A stretch of 64,000 nt of DNA, taken from Atherinomorus stipes. Taxonomy: Eukaryota; Chordata; Actinopteri; Atheriniformes; Atherinidae. Made by a program: the position numbers and the translations under genes. Each line of letters opens with the position of its first letter. Position 1 is the first letter of the stretch. The notes under the pieces are model-generated. The model ran no database searches. It worked only from the letters and a program-made list of their open reading frames with translations, and was not told the origin of the DNA. The DNA lies in contig JALJCO010010453.1 of the NCBI GenBank assembly GCA_023101725.1, positions 62,001 to 126,000 of the forward strand, written 5' to 3'. Of the stretch, positions 17,001 to 27,929 are shown piece by piece.

Positions 17001-17333
17001 AATGCTGGGCCCAGTGTGCTCTCCCATGGGTTTGACTACTGCAGGGGAAGAGGGATTTGGGTGACTTGCCACAGTGCCATCAGGAGTGCTCTCATCCTGG
17101 TTGGTTAATGGAGTGGGTTCAGTTTTGGGCTCTGAGATGTCTACAGAGCCTTCAACTCTGGCGCTTCTTTGGGGCCGTCGAGGCCTGTGGGGAGCTGGAG
17201 GTTGACCAGTTGTGGGATCAGCAGTTGGAGTCGCTGTGTTTGAGTCTGAAGCTGATGCTGTTGTTAACGCCTCTGGTTCACTGTTTGCTTTGCCTTCTTG
17301 TGTCTGGCTTTGGCTTGGTTTATCTTGGTCCAT
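8015..17333 (-). CDS. inpp5j: inositol polyphosphate 5-phosphatase J (proline-rich 5-phosphatase, PIPP)
   Basis: Removes the 5-phosphate from PI(4,5)P2, PI(3,4,5)P3 and soluble inositol phosphates, acting at membranes. Twelve coding exons with consistent phases: 16837-17333, 14413-14520, 14116-14224, 11854-11970, 10787-10962, 10249-10360, 9739-9848, 9345-9546, 8868-9005, 8685-8768, 8501-8605, 8015-8338. Product 693 aa. Residues 1-165 are Pro/Ser/Thr-rich and disordered. The catalytic domain spans about 166-477, with TWNVG (171-175), GDLNFR (342-347), PAWTDR (416-421) and SDHKP (465-469), so the Mg-binding and catalytic motifs are intact. A SKICH domain covers about 478-586. The tail has an acidic Ser run, then an [15 protein letters not shown] basic/Ser stretch like human INPP5J. 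INPP5K lacks both ends, which argues for INPP5J. The start ATG has A at -3 and G at +4. The amino-terminal region is much shorter than in human (about 1006 aa). Confidence 0.93.
9905..9929. repeat. poly(A) tract in inpp5j intron
   Basis: An A-run of about 23 flanked by CCGGT on each side, in the intron between coding exons 6 and 7. The flanking CTGCCCTCTGGTGG resembles a motif also present at 30641, so this may be a small retroposon end. Confidence 0.5.
16281..16348. repeat. intronic stem-loop, 18-nt arms
   Basis: Arms 16293-16310 and 16318-16335 pair at 17 of 18 positions around a 7-nt loop (TGAAAGA). Pairing can be extended outward with bulges to about 16281-16348. It lies in the inpp5j intron between coding exons 1 and 2. 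Confidence 0.75.
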
Positions 17334-17344
17334 TTCTGGTATTT
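16837..17344 (-). CDS. inpp5j: inpp5j proline-rich first coding exon
   Basis: The exon starts after a TAG acceptor (17345-17347) and ends at an AG/GTGAGT donor. The initiator ATG lies 12 nt inside (17331-17333) and opens MDQDKPSQ. The protein segment is rich in Pro, Ala, Thr and Ser, with [21 protein letters not shown] and a basic RPKGPGHHP stretch, as expected for SH3 or other Pro-binding partners. It joins the catalytic domain directly through [14 protein letters not shown]. Confidence 0.85.
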
Positions 17345-20300
17345 CTAGGATAATTAAAGAGAGATTCATTCTTCCAACTGCAAAATGCACATTATGTTTA
17401 CTCTTCAGGAATTCATCATCCAGCCCATACTATACAACTAACTGATGAGCCTGTGTGTCTTTCGGTCCAAACAACAAATCAGGCATAACTAATGGATGAA
17501 ATACATTTAAAAAGAGTCTATAAGGCACAGACAGGATTTAAAACCAGAACTTCATTAAATGACAAGTCAGTTCAGCTGGTGAGGGTAAGACTGTCATGAG
17601 ATCCTACTGACCCAGCAAGACAACAGAATGATTTAGGTCCCCTTTGTCATGACTGCTCAATTACCTGCATTCTTGGGGACTTGGAAAAAAAGCTAAACAC
17701 ATCTGCACATTCTGATTAGAGAACAAAGAAAAAAAAATCAAAAACAAATAACTGTGATAAAGCAGGAAAGGACGAGAAGAGGGATATTCTGTAACGGCCA
17801 TAACCTCATTTGGGTGAGAATTTGGCAAACACAATTTTTCATTCGGTCTACCTAAGCTGCCTGCTCGTCCTCTAGTAACAACTGAGGTACTCAGTCAGTT
17901 CATATCAGCTCAGAGCACCTGCCACATGCTTGCATGAGGAGCCACTGCATGGTCCAGAACAGCACAAATAACAACACAGACTAACTGGAACAGAGAGAAA
18001 GAGCTGCAGAGAGATTCAACAGCCACTGGGAACAGAAAAGGAGGTTGGAAATAAAGAATATATTTAACAAAATGAATCATGAACAATCAGTTCATTTATT
18101 ACTGAGTACGACACATTATAACAAGGCCAGCTAAATGCATAACATGCAACACTGTGACTACGGTGTGAATCCCTCAAAAAAAAAAAAAAAAACTACGCTT
18201 GACTGGGGACAATCTTTTGTGCATGTTAACACCCCTGAGCTTAAAAGGATTCAATTTGGGCCAAGACAGCTCGACCCAGATACTTCAGTCAGTGTTGGCA
18301 TAAATGTAAGTCATGAGAAAATGACAAAAAAATGTTAGTCCGAGCGAATTCTTGGTGAGATCGAGCAACCCTTAGGGAGCAAATTATGTCCAACAATAAC
18401 ACACTGCACATCGCCGGAATTACATCCTGTGCATTATGCACATAGTTTGGGTCATCAGACCGAGAGAGCTTCCTGCTTTTAGACACAGAAACAAAAGAGC
18501 CCTCTTATGATTATTCACATGACCTTGAGTAGATGGAGGCCATGACTTTCATACAGAGATTAGAGCTGCTTCTGTATTCCACATGTGCCCAGAAACATGC
18601 TGGTCTCTTCGTCCACCAATAACCTGGCGCCTGGCTGGGCATGATGTATTCCTGAGGTCCATGTATGGCATTTAGTGGGGAGGGAGGAGGGTGAGTGGGC
18701 ACACGTGGTAGTGGGTGGGTGCAAAACGAGCTAAGGGGAAGCGGGTGGGACAGCCAACAGAGACAGCCCCTTCAGTGACAACACTGTGTCTCTTTGCAGA
18801 ATGTCTCTAAATTGATCCTCACACACTTCCCTCTGGCACTGTCTATTTATCCAAGCTTTAATCCCTCTTCTCTGGCTCTCTTATCACTTAATTTCTCTAA
18901 TCCTTTCTCTCTCCACTTCCTCTCCAAGACCCATTGTTCCAAACCTACTCACCTTTTGTATACGCAACGTTTTACTGGGCTAGTTTAGCTTTTTCCTATC
19001 CTTCGCTTTCTTTTTCTCTCCAAGATTAACACGAAGATAAGCATATACTATTTCTGACCTAAAATATTTCCATTCCCTTCCTCCCTTATCCTCCCCTGCA
19101 TTCTGAGGTGACACTTGATGTTCCTCCTGCGACATGTTCTGCATTGTCTCTCTCAGCCAACCACCTCACAGTCACTATCAGTGACGTCAGCAAGCCACAG
19201 CTCCAACAGCCACTGTCACAACAAACAGACGTGGATCATAACATTGGGAAATGTGCATGTTTATGGTCGCAGGAACATGGGGGGGGATTAGAGGTAAAAG
19301 GTGATCAAGGAATCTTAACCACATTCAAATCATGTATCAGCTCTAATACTGTAGTATGTGAGCACTTGAGATCTTCATTATATTTAAATATAAAAGTAGA
19401 AGAGCCAAACATTAGGCATCCACTTCTTTTTCTGATCACGTTCACAGAGGGAAGAGTGAAATGATTTGATAATAACAAATGTGTCATAGTGTTTACATGC
19501 TCCTTCCTGAGGGCGTGAATGCTGAGAGAGCCAGGAGGGATGTAGTGTAACACAAACAGCAGGCTCTCGCCAGCCTTCTTGGCTCATTTGGTGGGATTAA
19601 TTGACAACACAGATAGTTTTTGATGGCTGAGTCAGATGAATAGTGAGAAGCCAATTTGCTTTAGGCATTAGGGTAAAAGAAATGATCTAGATCCTTACTC
19701 TGAATGATCGTTTATCTAAAAGTGCTGGCTCTGCATAGCTAAACAGTGTTGATTCTAGCCACATTTTGCTCTCTTTGGTGTTTACTATCAAAATTACAGC
19801 CAAACAGCGAGTTGGTGATGAAGGCCTCCAGAGCCATATGCCCCTGTGACAGGGATACTAATGATGACCCGGACAGAAATGACACCGGCAGCTGCTGCAC
19901 ACAGCTGTAAATGGCTCCTCCAGGTCCTAATGCCACTGTGTATCATTCGCCTGTAATCCAGGAGGCTTCATCTTTCTGATCAGGTCATAGTGAAGGCTGC
20001 AGGATGTCAAAATGATTTTGCACACAGTCCAACAGACTGGGAACACTTAAAACGCCTACTGACAATATATAGTGTAACTGATGCATAGCAAAACGTGCTG
20101 CTAATTGCCAATATTTGTCCATTTAAAACTACAAAAATCAAACAAATGTATACATCTACAGGCTTGAGCATTATGCCTAAAAAGATATTTGAATAGAGAA
20201 TTATCACCATGGTGCAAAAGCAGCATCTTGATTATCAAATTAGAGAAATGCGTGTCGCAAATAACTGTGCAATGTCAAGTAATGAAAATAGTCTGAACAG

Positions 20301-21630
20301 AGAATCAAATTCAATGACAAAAGCTCATTGGGGAGGGTAAATTTGATCCTCTGTGTACTAATGTCTGCCTGTGCATGAAATTAGGAGAACTGTCTCAGAG
20401 AGAGCTTGCTTCATTGGACACATTTATTTCTTCCTGCAAGAGTAGCTTAATTTAATTTTATGTAATTTTAGAGTTTATTTGAAAATAAAATGCAAATAAC
20501 AAGCAAATGAAGCCAAAAAAACCTAAATAATAAAATGCCTTTGCTGCAATGAAGTGGGAAGAAGCCAACACTTATTTAATCCCATCCCTTCGCCATACCC
20601 CAATGAATTCATAACAAATACCATCATTATAATAGTTACTATAAATACCAGTCACATTCATTATTAGTATCAAATACTTGGCAATACCATACATCATGAT
20701 TTATTGTTCAGCTTCACGCTACAGTGGCTGCTATTTCAGTAAATAGCAGGAAACTTGAGTAATAATGACAAAATCTGAAATGACACATTGTTTGCTACTC
20801 CTATGTTGCCACATTTATGTATGCAATCCTCGCTGAGACCTTGTATGGCCCTGTGAAAGTACAGGAAGATAGCATGCAGCTGAGACAAGTTTATGATGGT
20901 TAGCTGTAACAGCTTCTAACAGTCCATAAAAAATGCAAATAAACATAACAACCAAGAGATATGTCTCTAGTTTGACAGGTATATCTGCTTTTTTTCAGCT
21001 GAATATATTCTTGGATATCTGGTATACAGTGCAAATATACAGTATAAACATAATGTTAACTTTCATTTTAGGTAGATATAATATTTACTTACTGTGACAA
21101 AAATAAGAGAAGCCTCAACTGAAAAAAGGAAAACAGGAGAAATTTGGCCTAAATAAATACACCCCTACATCAAGGACAGATGAAAGCTGAAAGAGCATGA
21201 AGGTCATTTTAACTGGGTTGTGTTTTGCATTAGATGTTATCTCAGACATGTGGCATGACATTGTCTGCATATGTTTGTGTGTGTCAGAGATTAAATGAGG
21301 GAAGAAAATCTCACAGAGCCTGTGTGCGTTTGATTCATCAGCATGACTTGTGGCACTGATACAGGTGGGATAATTGTGAAATTATTCCTAACTAATAGAT
21401 TTTAAGCAACAAACAACCCCTGGAACACACATTTATGATCATGGTATCAATATCCTTTTTTCAAATAGACTCATCCGTAGAAGATAATCGAGTTTCTATG
21501 TCTTGTGGAGACCAAACAAAAATAAACCATGTTAATTAATGGTTGGCATTTGGGGTGTTAGGATTCCGCTAACAGGGTTCAAGTCTGAGCATAACGCATG
21601 CGTGTAGCTGATTAATCATCACCTTTACCT

Positions 21631-22000
21631 GTTTGGGTTCTTCTGTGTAAAGGATTGTGACAGCTCGGTTGAGGAAACCCTGTCTGAAGATGTAGAAGTC
21701 GCTCAGTCCAAAGCCTCGCAATAAGATGTATCTATAAGACCCACTCCCTGTTACACAAAAACAGAGTTAACTTTCTTTTCCTGTCGCCTCCAAGAAGAAA
21801 ATATCGGCATCTCAGCGCCTTGCTCCCTTCATTCCTTCCTTCTTCAGAGATGGCAGAGAGGAGGTGTAGGTGGGTTTGGAGCGATGCTGACGACAGGTTT
21901 ATGCCAGGGTAGGCTACATCTCTCAGAAACACACGCGTTTTGCGTCTTCTTGCGTTTAAAGACACAGGCTGCGGCACGGCTCAGTCGTGCCCTTCAAATT
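21631..22000 (-). promoter_or_regulatory. inpp5j: probable untranslated first exon of inpp5j
   Basis: A good donor (CCCAAACAG/GTAAAG) at 21631 could splice to the TAG acceptor before 17344. In the frame that would join inpp5j there is a TAG and no ATG before the MDQDK start, so the exon would be 5' UTR. The upstream border is uncertain: transcription could begin in the CpG-rich stretch at about 21880-22220, or an internal TAACAG acceptor near 21750 could be used. Another frame is open for about 38 codons; see the findings. Confidence 0.4.
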
Positions 22001-22230
22001 ACAGAAGACATTCAGGACAGCACGAGAGCGGGCGCTTCCGTGAACGAGCAGCCGCTGTCTGACAACGCTGCTGGGTTGATAATTATGGTACAATCTCTTG
22101 AAGCTCACAGAACTACGGCAGGTAGAGAAGACTTGAATATACGAATGGCTGGCATTTGTGGGAGGACGGCTGCCCGTAACAACCTCTTGGATCGATTCGT
22201 CACTGGTTTCCATTAAATACACGAGCCGTT
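21880..22230. promoter_or_regulatory. CpG-rich patch, candidate inpp5j promoter
   Basis: CpG density is clearly higher than in the flanking AT-rich DNA, with many CG dinucleotides between 21880 and 22230. It sits just upstream (on the minus strand) of the candidate first exon of inpp5j. No TATA box is assigned. Confidence 0.4.
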
Positions 22231-23380
22231 AGTCGCTGCAAGTGTGCGAGCACAAATTATCCAGAAAGATTTCAGTGCAGTTCTATGTACTGTCAGTCTA
22301 TAACGAGGCACCACCGCCGCCTAGTGGCTAGTTTGGTGAAGTGCGTGGCATAATTCAGATGGCGTTCAGGACTGATTTGATTTTTGCTCAAACTGAAACT
22401 CTTGAAACCTTATCTGCAGCAATTGTTCAGTTGATTGGTTGAAAATGATTCAGTGCCTGGAAAGTGTTCATTCTTTGTTTGTGAGATGCCAAACCAACCG
22501 TTATACCGACATTGTGCAAAAGTTTTTCACACTGATGGAGACAAGTGAGGGAAGCTGAGCTGTGCATACTAGTGATGGGAAGTTCAGCTCTTTTCAAGTA
22601 TTTGTCTCTTTCAACTTAGCTCCCTGGGCAGAGTCTGCTCTTTTGGCTCCCCAATGGCTCTTCATTAAGTATCACTTCTTCTATTTTAGCTTCTGAATTG
22701 AGCTTCTATTTTAGTCTAATTTAGCAATTGTGCATGGTTTTTATTCATTTCTTGATCATATGAGCTTTATTTTTGTGCATCCTTTCATTAAAAAGGTGTA
22801 AGAACTAAAAAAAATACTTTTTACTTTATTAAAGAATATTTTTATATTTTTTACTTTATTTTTTTAATTTTTTATTTATTTTTATTTATATAAAAAAAAA
22901 AAAAAACTCACATATGGAATAAAATAAAAAAATAAAAAAAGAAAAAGATGGGGGGGAAAGAACAGGAAAAAGGTTGAAGGAAATATAGGGGAAAGGTGGA
23001 GGGGGGGGAAAATAAACAATAAAAAACAAAAAAAAATATATGGAGAGGAAAATGGGAAGAAAGATGAGTATTGATAAAATTAAAAAAAAAAAAAAAAAAA
23101 AAAAATAAAAAAAAAAAAAAATTTAAACAAGGATATATGGTATGTTTGATATTAAAACCCTTTAATGAACAACTGAACACAGAACCACACCAAGCAAATC
23201 AATTCAATAGTTATCGTGGAAATGCCCCTGAGAGGAGAAATCTATGGATCAACACTTTCAAACGCACCTGAGTCCCTGGGCACATTAAACTATGGCAGCC
23301 CCTCCAAATACACACGTATTAGCAGCAAACACTTCATCAACGGTCAGTAATACACAAGCCTACATTCAAGTAAACAAAGT
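22230..23380. other. intergenic, AT-rich low-complexity DNA
   Basis: No gene seen. From about 22800 to 23130 the sequence is low-complexity A/T with G-runs and two long poly(A) stretches (about 23082-23104 and 23107-23121). The long Phe/Lys-rich open frames here are products of composition. Confidence 0.6.
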
Positions 23381-23815
23381 ACAGTTGTGTGAAAAAGTGT
23401 TTGCCCCTTCCTGATTTTTTTTTTTTTTTTTTTTTTGCATGTTTGTCACAGTTATATGTTTTTGACCATCAAGCAAATTTAAATGTGAGACAAAGATAAC
23501 ACAAGTAAACAGAAAATGCAGTTTTGAAATGAACACTTTAATTAGTAGGGGGGGGGGGGGGGATCCAAACCTCCATGGCCCCGTGTAAAAAAAAAAAAAG
23601 TGATTGCCCCCCTTGTTAACACATAAATAAACTGTGGTTTATCACATCATTGGAAAGCTGAGTTCAATTTCACTAGCTTTTGGTCTACTTAACTTCATCA
23701 GGCATGTCCTATTTAATTGATTTCTTAATTGAGAATAGGTGTGGCAGTAATCCAGGCTGGGTGTATACTTGAGAAATCCTGGCAAGTCACATGACTGAAA
23801 ACTACTGTATCTTTA
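23380..23815. mobile_element. non-autonomous DNA-transposon remnant (Tc1/mariner-like end)
   Basis: Begins TACAGTTGTGTGAAAAAGTG followed by TTTGCCCCTTCCTG, a start I recognise from common fish DNA-transposon copies that open with CAGT after a TA target. The body continues with TTTGTCACAG and GTGATTGCCCCCC-type segments, interrupted by homopolymers. No transposase frame remains. The family name and right boundary are tentative. Confidence 0.5.
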
Positions 23816-24249
23816 AAGGCCAAAGCATTTGCATTATGACATTCTTAATTTTCAAATTTCTTCATTTTTTTCTGACCCACTCATTTTCCCAGTTCTCTCG
23901 TTATACCTAGTCCAAACCAGTACTACCGGTCTTCTGAAAGGCTGCCATCCTTCCTTCTTTTCAATCTTTCCTCGTATGCAATCGACCGCAAGGTATGCCC
24001 ATCAAAATCCCATCCCTAAAGATGTGGTTCTCTCTTGGACAGGAATCAGTTCTTCTTGCTCACTACAAAGAATTGCCTTTTTGAGCTGGCTCATTCATGA
24101 ACAACTTATCACTGCTAAGCAGCGAAAGGGAAAAACTGGGAGCCAGCTCTCACTCGATACAAGCCAACTCTTCTGATTCTCAACAAAGCATTGGCTCTGA
24201 GAGCCACATCTTTGACACATCTCTAGTGCATACTGTTTTCTCTGGGAGT

Positions 24250-24640
24250 GAGAGAATGCTTTTGGTGGTGAGGATGGTTAGCACCGCAGCCTCACAGTAA
24301 GAAGGTCGCTAGTTCAATTCCCGGCTGGAGAGGAGGTCGAACAATTCCAACAGCCTTCCTGTGTGGAGTTTGCATTTTCTCCCTGTGTATGCGTGGGTTC
24401 TCTCCGGGTACTCCGGCTTCCTCCCACCGTTAGGTTAATTGTTTACTCTAAATTCTCCCTAGGAATGAATGTGAGCGTGAATGGTTGTCTGTCTCTCTGT
24501 GTTGGTCCTGCGACAGACTGGCGACCTGTCCAGGGTGTACCCCGCCTCTCGCCTGATAATAGCTGGGATAGGCTCCAGCAACCCCCAGGACCCTGAACTG
24601 GATAAGCGGTACAGAAAATGACTGACTGACTGACTGATAT
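24250..24640 (+). mobile_element. tRNA-headed teleost SINE-like element
   Basis: The 5' part has a tRNA-like head (GGTTAGCACCGCAGCCTCAC, then a B-box-like AGTTCAATTCCCGG). The body follows with TGTGGAGTTTGCATTTTCTC, GTACTCCGGCTTCCTCCCAC and GGCGACCTGTCCAGGGTGTA, and it ends in GGATAAGCGGTACAGAAAATG plus a TGAC repeat tail (about 24619-24637). This arrangement is very common in fish genomes. The exact family name is not assigned. Confidence 0.75.
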
Positions 24641-25859
24641 TGAATTTCAATTTTGTGACTCTGCAGACCTTTCACATGCACAATGCTATATAATACTAAG
24701 AGATAGGGAATTGGAAAAACTTATGACATTTATAAACCTTGAACACTCTTGTTATGTGACTGTTGGGTAAAACAGTTTGAGCTCTTAGCAGGCCAATTGG
24801 CCAATGGTCACTCATCTTCTTTAGCTGATGTGTGCACTTTCATGGGGAAAAATAAGGAATTTGAAATTATGTACCTTTTTATAAATGAGTATTCCTACTC
24901 TTAACATTTTCTAAAACAATATAGACAATAAGATATAATATAGACATGCCTGTAGTTGTTATTGAAAAGTAGTTATATGCATGCACTTTACGTCATTGCT
25001 TATTATTGACATAATTACAGTTAATACACTACAACCTGTTCAAATAAAGACTTAAAAGAAGACTGGGTGTATTTTCTGACAGACAATAAAAAAATATTAC
25101 TTGAAGGAAGCTGTGATGCCTCTAAACTTTGCCAAAACATTGGGAAAATATGTTGCTGTGGCAACACCAGAGGATTTCTCATCAGTCTCTGTAACCTCTT
25201 AAATGTCTGTGGCCTTTACAAAATTAATGAGTCAAGAGCTGTATCTCTGTGTTTGTGTGTGTGTGTGAGACTGTAAGTCATCCGGTGTGCCCTTTAGGTG
25301 ATAACTTGTTGGGAAAAGCTATGCACAGTACTGTTAGCAAAAGTGATGAGCTGGATGGTTGGAGGATACATAAAAGTATTGTAATTACTTATACTTCATG
25401 ATATAATCTCAGCTCTATCAGTAAGCTGGTCAAAAGTATTGATAAAAAAAAAGTACTAGATCAAAAGAAGCATTTTTTCTCAAAGGTCAGAGACAAGGTT
25501 AGAAAACTATAACAACAAAGTGGCTTGGAGAAATAAACTATTAATCCATGCATTCATAGCAAGGGGATTAGACTAGTGAAACACCTTTTTTGTAGGATCA
25601 CTGTAACCAATCAGGACAACTTCTACAAATTCAGAATGTAGGAAAAAACAATATACTTGGAGAGACAAAAAAAAAAAAAAACTGGACATATTAATCTAGA
25701 ACTGAAGTCCTTTGACAAACTGCCTTTTCAGTATAAAATCATTTTTCCAAATACTCCATCAAACATTCAATTATTCAACCGCTTGATGTGTTTTTGACTG
25801 GCTCAAAGTACATAACCTAAACAGAGTTTTCAGGTCATCAAAGCCCTCAAGGTGAATGT

Positions 25860-26276
25860 TTTTTTGGTTGAACCTAGAATTAATTTCAAGGCTGCTGAGA
25901 GGGCTTTCAGTTCCCACAACCCAGCTCTCTGAAACAACCCATCTGCTGACCTGACATCTGTAACTATGTCTATATTTAAACTTTCTTGTTACTGTTCTTA
26001 CGTGTATTTGGTTAATTGCAGTAGGCTACACGTTGCATGTACAGCATATAGGCCTACATCATTTACTGCATGTGCTTGTAATTTGTTTGGGGGTTTTATT
26101 CCTGTGTTGTAGTTTTGTTGACAGGCTCAATTGAATCAAATTCTTTATTTCTCACCTTTTCTTATGTATTCTTGTACTGACAGTAACTATTTTGTTTTTC
26201 TCCTGTCTTTATATTAATGAGCTGTGTTCCTCATGTACTGGAGTTGACATGAAATAAAAGGTGCTATACATAATGA
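25860..26276 (+). mobile_element. possible LINE (CR1/L2-like) 3' tail
   Basis: The segment ends TGAAATAAAAGGTGCTATAC, like the 3' ends of fish L2/Rex-type LINEs. Upstream it contains GGCTTTCAGTTCCCACAACC and CAGCTCTCTGAAACAA, which resemble the end of the reverse-transcriptase frame (a decayed AFS-x-P-x-LWN type motif). It is badly decayed and without an open frame. Confidence 0.4.
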
Positions 26277-26279
26277 CAT

Positions 26280-27730
26280 TTCTTAAACAATTTCTACAAA
26301 CTTAAAGCTTTAATGTTATGTTGTAACTGTACAACATTTTCAGCAGTGTAATCTATTCTTAGTGTTCATGTTCATTTATTCATGAATGAAATGAAATGAA
26401 ATGAATAGCATTGCATTTCCAACACTGTTTATCCAACACTGTTTGTTCAGTGTTGCCTCATTACTTGTACTTTGAATTTAGAATATACTCAGTGATTTAC
26501 AACAGGCCTTTCCTCCTAGGTAGCTGAGAATCACACAGACAAGCACAACAGGTTTTGTTCAGTTTATAGGCCAGTGTTTGTGTTATAACTTGCCTCTGTG
26601 GTGGCTTTCCTCATTATGTGTCTTTAGTATTCATCTATCTTCTATTCTGCTCCTATCATATCAAAGGAATCAGACCAAGCCATTGTTTTAAGTACTGTAT
26701 GTGAATGACACATAGGTAGAAAATTAAATTTAAAAAAGATGCAGACTTTTACCCATCATATCAACCTCATTAACATGAACAAGTTTACATAAGAGGATAC
26801 AAACAACAGCTTACCTTTTCTGGACAGTGCTTTCCATACAATGGAGGGCAGGTGTCTGTAGACTGGAGTAGCCTATACAGGAAACCCAAAGAAACCAGAA
26901 CCTCCTTTTCAATTCCCATCATTGTCATAGACCACAAGCTGAGACATCAGACCTATTCGGGGTCAGGTAGACAGCATCCCCACCAGAAGCTCATTAGAAA
27001 AAAGAGATACCTGAAGGCAGCTCTTAAGGATTTTGGCTATGTGCACTGCAACAAGACCCAGAGAGAGAAAGGATAAGATGAAAAAGGAAAGTGAAGGCAT
27101 TGTATCACATACGTGGTTGGAACATCTGAAAAGCTCAAGTACCAAATATCCATGTTTTTTCAACAACAGACACATCATCAAGACAGCAGCTGGTTCATCC
27201 AGGACCTAATTCCACACTCAGAAAGCAGCTGTAAGGAGTGCAAAAGCTCCGATTTGAGTATAAAAGGGGAAAAAAGGTCTAATTTGAGCAGTTTCTTAAG
27301 CAATTGCTTCAACTATTAAGCCTAATTTATTATTCAGATTATTCCAAAAACACGTGTTAAATTGTTCACACGCTGCTCATATGACTTGATAGTCAAAAGC
27401 TCCATTAGACCAGGCTCAGTAACTAAGAAACAAGTAGTGTTTTATTCTTCCCTACATCCCATTCTCAGCTACATGTAGGGACATCTACACATTTCTTGAC
27501 AGTCGTGTTTTGTTTTTGTTTTTTGTTTGTTTGTTTGTTTGTTTTTTCCTATTCCAGTTGCTTTTATTGTTTCTGCAATGTAAAACAGAATTCAAGCCTG
27601 CTTGAAAGGAATTAATAAATGTGTGGAATTAGCAGTCAATACTTTAGCCTTATCATGGGTTTATTTCGTATTTCAAAGGACTTTTGGAAAGTATAGGATG
27701 AACCTTTAATCTTGATGAAGAGGTTCCAGA
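26280..27730. other. intergenic, upstream of selenom
   Basis: No gene supported on either strand. A (GTTT)n-rich stretch is present at about 27508-27547. Confidence 0.5.
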
Positions 27731-27929
27731 TAGCCAATGAGAGTCCTCTCCACGCCTCCCTCTCTCCTCTGGGAGAGATTCTTGACGTGGCAAGAGGTCC
27801 GGACGTGACATAGCTGCTCATCATCTCCTCTCTTCCTCCTCTTCTCTGCTCAGTTATCTCTAAACATCTTCAGGTACTGGTCCAAGAGACAGGTCAGCTC
27901 TGGCTCAGCGGCCTGAACGAGGAGGAAAT
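27730..27929 (+). promoter_or_regulatory. selenom: selenom promoter and 5' UTR
   Basis: Contains a CCAAT box (27734-27738), a CCACG at 27750-27754, a TGACGTGG element (27783-27790) and a second ACGTGAC (27802-27808). TGACGTGG matches the ATF6/XBP1-type unfolded-protein-response element. The CCAAT and CCACG pair resembles an ERSE but with an 11-nt gap instead of the usual 9. The pyrimidine-rich run at about 27825-27850 may hold the start site. Confidence 0.45.

Noticed and set aside
22908..23180. Phe/Ser-rich minus frame resembling a membrane protein
   Set aside because: Low-complexity T/TTC-rich DNA; no start context, no conserved motif.
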